Source of the DNA: an uncultured Mollicutes bacterium
Lineage (GTDB): Bacteria; Bacillota_I; Bacilli_A; Acholeplasmatales; Anaeroplasmataceae
Reading direction: 5' to 3'
Assembly (NCBI GenBank): GCA_937905855.1
Contig: CALCWU010000177.1
Span: forward strand, 1-10,836
Length of the DNA: 10,836 nt
The notes below the pieces were generated by a model. The model had not been told where the DNA came from, did no database searches, and saw nothing but the letters and a program-made list of their open reading frames with translations. A program made the position numbers and the translations under genes. Shown here piece after piece: positions 1-5,634 of this stretch (positions are counted from its first letter, which is position 1; every line of letters starts with the position of its first letter).

Positions 1-901
1 CAGCATTATCTGTACAATATTTAATAGATGGTATACATATTTCAAAGCCCTTAGTATCAGCTAAAAATCTTTCCTTTAATCCCTTGTTAGCAGAAACACC
101 ACCAGCAACAATTATTTGCTTAACATGGTATTTGCTGGCAGCCATAAATGTTTTAGCTGTTAATACATCAACAACACTATTTTGAAATGAAGCACACATA
201 TCATTAACATTAACACTCTCATTTCTTTGGTTTAAATTATGAACCAAATTAATTACGGCGCTTTTTAATCCTGAAAAGCTAAAATCAAGGCTATCTGCTT
301 CAAGCATTACTCTAGGTAAATGATATGTTTCCTTACCTAAATGAGCAAGCTTATCAACAATAGGTCCACCAGGATATTCTAATCCTAAAACACGAGCAAC
401 CTTATCATAGGCCTCACCTACAGCATCATCTAATGTCTCACCTAATATTTCAAATGAAAAATTATCCTTCATTAAAATAAGCTCCGTATTTCCGCCACTT
501 ACTAAAAGTGCAATAAGAGGAAACTTCATTTTATGCTCAATAGCGTTAGCATAAATATGACCCGCTAAATGATGTACGCCAATTATTGGCTTATTATACA
601 TAAGAGCAAAGGTTTTGGCAGCATTAACGCCAACAAGTAATGAACCAATTAATCCTGGTCCTTCAGTTACTGCAACTAAATCAATATCCTCATAATTAAC
701 ATTAGCCTTTACAAAAGCTTCCTTAAATACCATACTCACATTATAAACATGATGTCGTGATGCTACCTCAGGAACAACACCACCAAAAAGCTTGTGAACA
801 TCTATTTGTGATAAAACGACATTACTTAAAACCTCTTTACCATCACGAACAATTGCAACTGATGTTTCATCACAGCTGCTTTCAACACCTAATACTAACA
901 T
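1..901 (-). CDS. tsaD: TsaD, tRNA t6A37 threonylcarbamoyltransferase (3' end outside window)
   Basis: TsaD transfers the threonylcarbamoyl group from threonylcarbamoyl-AMP to N6 of A37 in ANN-decoding tRNAs, working in the cytoplasm with TsaB and TsaE. I read 300 codons from the ATG at 901-899 to the window edge. Visible motifs are GVESSCDET (residues 5-13), the HxxxH metal site (H111 and H115, preceded by H110), SGGNTE (135-140), a DFSFSGLK stretch, VAGGVSANKGL (265-275) and CTDNA at 296-300, where D298 should be the third metal ligand. These are the hallmarks of an active ASKHA-fold TsaD. Family members are about 335-345 residues, so some 35-45 C-terminal residues are missing only because the window ends. 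The start overlaps the rimI stop by 7 bases and has an AGAGGTG ribosome binding site (907-913) five bases upstream. It is the last visible gene of the tsa operon. Confidence 0.97.
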   Translation of the reverse strand, partial: MLVLGVESSCDETSVAIVRDGKEVLSNVVLSQIDVHKLFGGVVPEVASRHHVYNVSMVFKEAFVKANVNYEDIDLVAVTEGPGLIGSLLVGVNAAKTFALMYNKPIIGVHHLAGHIYANAIEHKMKFPLIALLVSGGNTELILMKDNFSFEILGETLDDAVGEAYDKVARVLGLEYPGGPIVDKLAHLGKETYHLPRVMLEADSLDFSFSGLKSAVINLVHNLNQRNESVNVNDMCASFQNSVVDVLTAKTFMAASKYHVKQIIVAGGVSANKGLKERFLADTKGFEICIPSIKYCTDNA

Positions 902-1308
902 TTTTGCACCTCTTTTAGCATAACTATTGCATCGTCATCATCATAATAATTTTTTCTAATATAAACAGGTACAAATCCCATTGATTTGTACAGAGCAATA
1001 GCTGCCACATTTTTACTTCTAACATCTAAAGAGCATATATTTTTCATAAGCTTAAGTGCTTCACTAATAAGCATAGAAGCAATATGCTTTCTTCTATATT
1101 CCTCAATAACCGCAATATAGCAAATTTCAATATCACCATATACGTCATTAAATAATACAAATCCAACCATTTTTCCATCAATAAAGGCACCAAAGGCTTT
1201 TAAAAATTCATTAAGCCTAACATCCTTAGTTGCCCCACTTCTTTTAAAATATCTTTCAACTAAAATGCCAAGCATAGGCTCATCATCATTATTTAACTCT
1301 CTAATCAT
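895..1308 (-). CDS. rimI: RimI-like GNAT N-acetyltransferase
   Basis: A 137-residue single-domain GNAT protein. RimI acetylates the N-terminal alanine of ribosomal protein S18 in other bacteria and is the standard partner of tsaB and tsaD in gene clusters, which is the main reason for the name. The GNAT core is visible: beta strand ICYIAVIEEYRRKHIASMLI (62-81) carrying the acetyl-CoA loop, then NVAAIALYKSMGF (100-112), the typical C-terminal helix and beta strand. In the pyrophosphate-binding loop the usual R-x-x-G-x-G/A reads R72-R73-K74-H75-I76-A77, so a His stands where Gly is expected. The start overlaps the tsaB stop by 8 bases and has only a weak upstream purine stretch, so translation is probably coupled to tsaB. 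The exact acetylation target cannot be told from sequence. Confidence 0.85.
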   Translation of the reverse strand: MIRELNNDDEPMLGILVERYFKRSGATKDVRLNEFLKAFGAFIDGKMVGFVLFNDVYGDIEICYIAVIEEYRRKHIASMLISEALKLMKNICSLDVRSKNVAAIALYKSMGFVPVYIRKNYYDDDDAIVMLKEVQKC

Positions 1309-1873
1309 GCTTTAAATTTCTTTCCGCTTCAGTATCTCTTAAATAATTAGGAACAACTATAAAAGGATTTTCAACCTCAATTGCCTTATTTAAAACAAGA
1401 ATAGGGTTAACCTTAAAATTAGCTTCATTTACATATGAATCACAATTAAATGGTTCATAATCATTAGGATATAACCCCTCATCAGCAAGCTTCTCACCAT
1501 TTTTATAAAATCCTGTGAATGAATTGCCTCTTCTTGCATCAATAGAAGCCTTACATACACCTTCACTACCACTTGACATTAATAAAAGTGTCGAAACAGT
1601 TTTCATTTTAATAGTTGATAATGATGCAAGCATTTTACAAACTGTAACAGCCATTCTAACTCCTGTATATGATCCAGGTCCAATTCCACAAATTACCTCA
1701 TTTAAATCTAAAACCTTAATATTAGCCTTTTTACAAGCCTTATCAACAACATCAACCACTCTTTTAGCGTGATCATTAGTTCCACTTATATATTCTTCAA
1801 AAACAACCTCATTATCAATAACAAGGGCACAATATAAATTTTTAGTAGCCGAATCTAAAATTAAGCTTTTCAT
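1301..1873 (-). CDS. tsaB: TsaB, t6A37 biosynthesis scaffold protein (short form)
   Basis: TsaB is the catalytically inactive ASKHA-fold paralogue of TsaD. It dimerises with TsaD and is needed for t6A37 formation. The N-terminal LILDSATKNLYCALV segment (4-18), the signature GPGSYTGVR (65-73) and IDARRG (111-116) are all present. A PNYLRDTEAE segment (175-184) matches the usual C-terminal end of the family. At 190 residues it is shorter than the roughly 230 residues of the E. coli and B. subtilis proteins; the shortening lies between IDARRG and the terminal motif, so the second lobe is trimmed rather than cut off. Its ATG shares one base with the tsaE stop (TAATG), and a GGAGG site lies at 1884-1888 inside tsaE, a rather long ten bases upstream. 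Confidence 0.93.
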   Translation of the reverse strand: MKSLILDSATKNLYCALVIDNEVVFEEYISGTNDHAKRVVDVVDKACKKANIKVLDLNEVICGIGPGSYTGVRMAVTVCKMLASLSTIKMKTVSTLLLMSSGSEGVCKASIDARRGNSFTGFYKNGEKLADEGLYPNDYEPFNCDSYVNEANFKVNPILVLNKAIEVENPFIVVPNYLRDTEAERNLKHD

Positions 1874-2322
1874 TATTTTAATTCCTCCACAATTTTAGCA
1901 TAGTGATCATCACTACTGCTAATAATAATTTTTCTTTCATTGTCACCTATTTTCGATAATGTAATCTTTAAATAAGAGCTAGGCAAAACCTCATCAACCT
2001 GATGAGGCCATTCAACAACGCAAATAGATTCTTCGTTAAAATATTCCTCTAAATCAAAATCATTATTTACACCATCAAGTCTATATAAATCCAAATGATA
2101 AAAAGGACATTTACCCATATATGATTTTACAATCGTGAATGTAGGTGAATTAATGTTTTTGCTAACTCCCACACCTTTACCAATACCCTTAGTAATAGTT
2201 GTTTTACCACCAGCCAAATCAGCCTCAAGTAAAACGACGTCTCCTTTATTTAATAATTTTCCAATTTTTTCACCAATAGAAATAGTTTCTAAAGCACTTT
2301 GGCTTATAAATTCCTTTTGCAT
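1873..2322 (-). CDS. tsaE: TsaE, t6A37 biosynthesis P-loop ATPase
   Basis: TsaE is a small ATPase that binds the TsaB-TsaD complex and resets it between turnovers in t6A37 synthesis. At 149 residues it has normal family length. Recognisable parts are the P-loop region at 34-41, SPTFTIVKSY (59-68), FYHLDLYRL (74-82) and VVEWPHQVDEVLP (102-114), where E104 and W105 form the conserved EW motif. The P-loop is unusual: it reads A34-D-L-A-G-G-K40-T41, whereas the family normally has G-D-L-G-A-G-K-T, so the first P-loop glycine is Ala. The catalytic Lys and Thr are kept. It is the first gene of its operon, with an AAAGGTG ribosome binding site at 2328-2334 and a promoter just upstream. No upstream start is plausible because of the promoter position. 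Confidence 0.95.
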   Translation of the reverse strand: MQKEFISQSALETISIGEKIGKLLNKGDVVLLEADLAGGKTTITKGIGKGVGVSKNINSPTFTIVKSYMGKCPFYHLDLYRLDGVNNDFDLEEYFNEESICVVEWPHQVDEVLPSSYLKITLSKIGDNERKIIISSSDDHYAKIVEELK

Positions 2323-2327
2323 ATTAT

Positions 2328-2334
2328 CACCTTT
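2328..2334 (-). promoter_or_regulatory. Ribosome binding site of tsaE
   Basis: The minus strand reads AAAGGTG, ending five bases before the ATG at 2322-2320. It fixes the tsaE start. A matching AAAGGTGAG precedes addA, so it appears to be a normal strong site for this genome. Confidence 0.75.
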
Positions 2335-2347
2335 TTATTACTAGTTA

Positions 2348-2376
2348 ATTATACTACAATTGCTAAAAGAATAAAA
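2348..2376 (-). promoter_or_regulatory. Promoter of the tsaE-tsaB-rimI-tsaD operon
   Basis: A perfect TATAAT -10 hexamer lies at 2353-2348 on the minus strand. At 17-base spacing the -35 candidate is TTTTAT (2376-2371), and at 16-base spacing it is TTTATT; both are poor matches to TTGACA. Transcription would start near 2341, giving a leader of about 20 bases that still includes the tsaE ribosome binding site. It lies directly downstream of the terminator of the preceding operon, as expected for a new transcription unit. The -10 box is clear, the -35 box is weak. Confidence 0.65.
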
Positions 2377-2393
2377 GATTGAAATAATTATTA

Positions 2394-2428
2394 GAAAGAA
2401 AAAAATGCCTAGTATTTAAACTAGACAT
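2394..2428 (-). terminator. Rho-independent terminator after the nucleotidase gene
   Basis: On the minus strand a nine-pair stem (2428-2420 with 2413-2405, ATGTCTAGT against ACTAGGCAT, one G-U pair) closes a six-base loop TTAAAT. It is followed at once by TTTTTT, then CTTTC. It begins seven bases after the nucleotidase stop codon and ends the addB-addA-rimM-trmD operon. The other strand has no T-tract on its 3' side, so it acts in one direction only. Confidence 0.88.
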
Positions 2429-2435
2429 AATCGAT

Positions 2436-3944
2436 TTATAAAGCTAGGGTTTCATGCATACTAAAATCCTCAACTAATATATCTCTAACATATTTAGTAG
2501 TATACTCAATGTTAGTTCCACTTAAAAATGGTAGATTTTCCTTATCAAAAATATAATCAATTGCAGCTACCCTATATTCCTTATTAGCCTCTACTAATAC
2601 ATCACCAATATACATCTTTCCATTAACACTTTTATATTCCCCAGAGCCAACAATATAAGGATCGCTTCCTGATAAGCTTGTAGCTAATTCTTTAATCTGG
2701 CTACCCTTCATAGTAACTAGCTTAATCTCATTATCAAATGGGAACATTGTAATCATATCATTATAGGTGATACTCATACCAGCCTTCCAGCCGTACTTAT
2801 TTCTAAAGCCACCAGAATTCATAAAAGCAAAATCGACGTTAAAATAGTCCTTCAAGGTTTTGCATGTATAATTCATTAATCCATCAACACTATAGCTTGA
2901 AAGCTTAGTAATTTCTGAATTAAGAGTACTATCTAATGATTTCTTATACTTTTCTACAATAGCATCGACTGCAGAAGACGTTTCATTAATTTTTGAAATA
3001 TAAATATATCTAGCAGTCTTAACAGTAACATCAGTATTTTTATGAGTAAGGGTTACTATACCAAGACCCTTGGCATAGCAGCCAGCTTGAATATAGTTAC
3101 TTCCAACCTCAAATCGATGAGTATGACCATTAAAAATAAAATCAATATCTAAACCACTATATAAATAATTATCGTCCGTTCCACAATGAGTTCCAAGAAT
3201 AACTATATCGCACTTTTCATCTTCTCTTAGCTCTTTAACATATTTTTCAAGAATAGGTCTAGTGTTTAAAAAACTATAGCCACCAAGAGATGAAGCAGAA
3301 ATTGATGATTCTAAATTTTCACCAATAACGCCAATTAGTCCTACCTTTAAGCCATTTTTATTAGTTATTAAATAAGGGCTTGAATTAGGAAGAGGCTTAG
3401 AATCACTATCAACAACATTAGCCGCAAGCAGTGGGAAATTGGCCTCACCATTTTCCTCATTTCCATCAAAATAGCCCAATATAGTATCAATACCCCAATC
3501 GAATTCATGATTACCTATAACCATTGCATCAATATTCATAGCATTCATAACCTCAATCATAGCCTTTCCCTTGGTTAAATTTGAAAGACCAGTTCCTTGA
3601 AACATATCACCAACAGATATTCTTAAAGCATTTTCATCATATGAATCCATATATGCAGCAATTTTGGAAATTGAATTTGAATCACCAGTTTCTAAATAAC
3701 CATGAGTATCATTGATTGTTAGAATGTTTAATTCTGATTGAGCATTTGTTGTACTACTACTTATACTATTTTTACCTGAGCTAGGATTTATAACACTACT
3801 AGAGCTTGGTTTAACACTACCTGAGGATTCAAAAGTTGTAGATGACGCTATAGCATTACTATTTGAATTATCAATGCTGATACCACAGCCTGCAAGTAAT
3901 AAAATTGCTGACAAGCCTACTAAATATTTACTTATTTTTTTCAT
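2436..3944 (-). CDS. Surface lipoprotein of the 5'-nucleotidase / UshA metallophosphoesterase family
   Basis: A 502-residue exported phosphoesterase, probably cleaving nucleotides or related phosphoesters outside the cell. The N-terminus is a lipoprotein signal with a LLAGC lipobox (cleavage before C20), followed by a Ser/Thr/Asn-rich linker to about residue 70. The dinuclear-metal domain carries NDTHG (78-82), GDMFQG (112-117), GNHEFDWG (144-151), GTHCG (251-255) and NGHTH (272-276), so all expected metal ligands (D79, H81, D113, N145, H253, H274, H276) and the catalytic H146 are visible. The C-terminal substrate-binding domain shows NSGGFR (376-381) and FPFDN (401-405). No LPxTG signal is present, so anchoring is by lipid only. 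Its ATG follows the rhodanese-like gene by 12 bases with an AAGGAG site at 3950-3955. It is the last gene of the operon. The exact substrate (AMP, cyclic nucleotide, UDP-sugar) cannot be read from the sequence. Confidence 0.92.
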   Translation of the reverse strand: MKKISKYLVGLSAILLLAGCGISIDNSNSNAIASSTTFESSGSVKPSSSSVINPSSGKNSISSSTTNAQSELNILTINDTHGYLETGDSNSISKIAAYMDSYDENALRISVGDMFQGTGLSNLTKGKAMIEVMNAMNIDAMVIGNHEFDWGIDTILGYFDGNEENGEANFPLLAANVVDSDSKPLPNSSPYLITNKNGLKVGLIGVIGENLESSISASSLGGYSFLNTRPILEKYVKELREDEKCDIVILGTHCGTDDNYLYSGLDIDFIFNGHTHRFEVGSNYIQAGCYAKGLGIVTLTHKNTDVTVKTARYIYISKINETSSAVDAIVEKYKKSLDSTLNSEITKLSSYSVDGLMNYTCKTLKDYFNVDFAFMNSGGFRNKYGWKAGMSITYNDMITMFPFDNEIKLVTMKGSQIKELATSLSGSDPYIVGSGEYKSVNGKMYIGDVLVEANKEYRVAAIDYIFDKENLPFLSGTNIEYTTKYVRDILVEDFSMHETLAL

Positions 3945-3956
3945 TTTTTCTCCTTA

Positions 3957-4445
3957 CTAGCAGCCACAATCACTGCCATCCCTAAGCGAATAGGGAAATC
4001 CTATTTCATATCCTTCGTATAATCCCTTGTAGCCTATAACAACATTTTTTAAGTTTTTATAGCCCCTAGCCATTAATAAATCATAAACAATAGTTGAAGT
4101 AGAATCATTAGGATAACCACTACTTAAAAGCACAATTGGTGCAGTAAATGAAGCCTTATTTGTTTCATTAATGTGATTAATTATTTTATCAATTGTTTCC
4201 TCACTTTCGTAAGGAATATGATTAGAAGGATAGAAATTAGAAATATATCCTCCCCGATAATCAATATCACTTCTTAAATCAATAAAATAATAATTTTCAA
4301 ATGTTACAGCTGCCGCTTTTTTTACAAGCTCGTTATAATCCAAAACATTTGTAATTTCTTCACATTTAGCATCCTTAAACTCAATCTTCTTACAAGAAAA
4401 CAAACCCATTATTAATATAAATATAATAATTAACTTTTTTTGCAT
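3957..4445 (-). CDS. Rhodanese-like lipoprotein lacking the catalytic cysteine
   Basis: A 162-residue predicted lipoprotein: a hydrophobic signal (residues 5-16) ends in GLFSC, giving lipidation at C18. The mature part resembles a single rhodanese domain: FIDLRSDIDY (54-63, the usual D-x-R start), GGYISNFYPSNHIPY (65-79, matching the G-H-I-P-G-A segment), IVLLSSG (104-110) and LMARGYKNLKNVVIGYKGL (124-142, matching the L-x-x-x-G-y-x-n-v end). The active-site loop, normally C-x-x-G-x-R-S, reads S108-S-G-Y-P-N-D-S115, so the persulfide-forming Cys is absent and sulfur transfer by the normal mechanism is unlikely. The protein ends in D-C160-G-C162, a possible metal or disulfide pair. Its start lies 16 bases inside trmD, and it is followed closely by the nucleotidase-family gene. 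Its function is unknown; the rhodanese assignment rests on weak but collinear similarity. Confidence 0.75.
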   Translation of the reverse strand: MQKKLIIIFILIMGLFSCKKIEFKDAKCEEITNVLDYNELVKKAAAVTFENYYFIDLRSDIDYRGGYISNFYPSNHIPYESEETIDKIINHINETNKASFTAPIVLLSSGYPNDSTSTIVYDLLMARGYKNLKNVVIGYKGLYEGYEIGFPYSLRDGSDCGC

Positions 4446-5149
4446 AATTCCTCTATTATCTTTTCATCTTCCTTAGTAAGATTGTAATCCTTCAATAAAT
4501 CTGGTCTTTTTAAAAATGTTCTTTTTAAGCTTTCCTCATGACGAAATTTATTAATTTCCTTATGATTGCCATTAGTTAAAACAAATGGCACCTCCATATT
4601 ATCATAAACAAGTGGTCTTGTATATTGAGGATATTCTAGTAAGCCCTCAGAGAAGGAATCATCTAAATGGCTTTCCTTAGTAATAGCTCCATCAAGAAGT
4701 CTTATTACACTATCGGCCACACACATTGCTGGAAGCTCGCCACCTGTAAGGACAAAATCACCAATACTAATTTCCTCGTCCACATAGCTTCTAATTCTTT
4801 CATCAAAGCCCTCATAATGTCCACAAAGAAGAATTATTTCTTCATTAGAAGCCAACTCATAAGCCTTTTTTTCCTTATATGGTACACCTTGCGGTGACAT
4901 CATAATAACCCTAGATTTTTCACCCTTATTAGCTTTTATAGCTTCACTTACAACATCAACCCTTAATACCATACCAGCACCACCACCATAAGGAGTATCA
5001 TCAACATGATGATGCTTATCATTTGAATAAAGCCTAATATCAACTAGATCAATTTCAACAATTTTTTCATCAATTGCCCTTTTAATTATTGATGAATTTA
5101 AAAAGCCTGTAAACATCTCTGGAAATAATGTTAATATCTTTATCTTCAT
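4430..5149 (-). CDS. trmD: TrmD, tRNA (guanine37-N1)-methyltransferase
   Basis: TrmD uses S-adenosylmethionine to methylate N1 of G37 in tRNAs with G36, preventing +1 frameshifting; it is normally essential. The 239-residue protein has full family length. It begins MKIKILTLFPEMF, has DDTPYGGGAGMVL (50-62) and the SPOUT trefoil-knot segment with LLCGHYEGFDERI (107-119), DEEISIGDFVLTGGELPAM (124-142) and D146, the likely catalytic base corresponding to E. coli D169. The C-terminal tRNA-binding domain includes YPQYTRP (173-179) and GNHKEINKFR (194-203). Its ATG shares one base with the rimM stop (TAATG), the common rimM-trmD pairing. Downstream, rplS, often found next, is absent and a lipoprotein gene overlaps its 3' end. 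Confidence 0.98.
   Translation of the reverse strand: MKIKILTLFPEMFTGFLNSSIIKRAIDEKIVEIDLVDIRLYSNDKHHHVDDTPYGGGAGMVLRVDVVSEAIKANKGEKSRVIMMSPQGVPYKEKKAYELASNEEIILLCGHYEGFDERIRSYVDEEISIGDFVLTGGELPAMCVADSVIRLLDGAITKESHLDDSFSEGLLEYPQYTRPLVYDNMEVPFVLTNGNHKEINKFRHEESLKRTFLKRPDLLKDYNLTKEDEKIIEELCKKS
4449..4454 (-). promoter_or_regulatory. Ribosome binding site of the rhodanese-like gene inside trmD
   Basis: AGAGGA on the minus strand sits within the trmD coding end, three bases before the ATG at 4445-4443. The spacing is short, but the site supports this start and suggests coupled translation with trmD. Confidence 0.55.
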
Positions 5150-5634
5150 TAGAATAAACCTTCAATTTCCTTAACAATTATCTTATCACTAACCTCAATA
5201 ATAAATTCATCTCTAAAAGGAATAGTTTTTCTTGTTCCATTATAAAGACTTACAAGCACGCTTCCTTGTGGCAAATCTAAAACATCAACGATTTCTCCAC
5301 GTTCCTCCATATTTTGATTATAAACCTTTAAGCCAATTAAATCTGAAACATAAAATTCATCATCTAGCTTTTCTCTATCATCTTCAGCAATAAATAATTT
5401 GTCACTATGATATTTTAAAACTAAATTAATATCCTCTAGCCCCTTAAACGTTACATACATTCCCTTTGGATATTCACGTGAGCATAAAACCTCAAGCTTT
5501 TCATATTTACCATTATGTAAAGCATATAAGATTTGGCCCTTTTTATAGCGATCAAAATCTGAATAATTTTGAACCTTTACCTCACCCTTTATTCCGTGAG
5601 TTGTCATTATTTTACCAACTAAATAATACTTCAT
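5149..5634 (-). CDS. rimM: RimM, 16S rRNA processing / 30S maturation factor
   Basis: RimM binds ribosomal protein S19 and helps fold the 3' (head) domain of 16S rRNA during 30S assembly. At 161 residues it is close to the usual 165-175. The N-terminal beta-barrel carries GKIMTTHGIKGEVKV (7-21), and the C-terminal PRC-barrel starts with EFYVSDLIGLKVY (93-105) and ends with IPFRDEFIIEV (138-148), matching the family's I-P-F/L-x-x-x-F-I motif with Arg where Trp is often seen. The ATG overlaps the addA stop in an ATGA arrangement, with a GGAG site at 5643-5646 inside addA, so its translation should be coupled to addA. It pairs with trmD as in most bacteria, but the usual upstream rpsP is replaced by addA. 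Confidence 0.96.
   Translation of the reverse strand: MKYYLVGKIMTTHGIKGEVKVQNYSDFDRYKKGQILYALHNGKYEKLEVLCSREYPKGMYVTFKGLEDINLVLKYHSDKLFIAEDDREKLDDEFYVSDLIGLKVYNQNMEERGEIVDVLDLPQGSVLVSLYNGTRKTIPFRDEFIIEVSDKIIVKEIEGLF

Noticed and set aside
895..1308. GNAT gene as the toxin of a toxin-antitoxin pair
   Set aside because: It overlaps tsaB and tsaD in the order known for rimI, and no DNA-binding antitoxin gene is next to it.
1515..1772. Plus-strand open frame of 85 codons
   Set aside because: It lies antisense within tsaB, has no recognisable motif, and tsaB is well supported.
2135..2344. Plus-strand open frame of 69 codons
   Set aside because: It is antisense to the 5' half of tsaE and to the tsa promoter region; its hydrophobic look comes from the complement of the P-loop region.
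2436..3944. Possible LPxTG cell-wall anchored nucleotidase
   Set aside because: The C-terminus ends in a soluble segment without LPxTG, hydrophobic helix or basic tail; the LLAGC lipobox explains anchoring.
4667..4897. Plus-strand open frame of 76 codons
   Set aside because: It is antisense to the conserved SPOUT domain of trmD and shows no family features.
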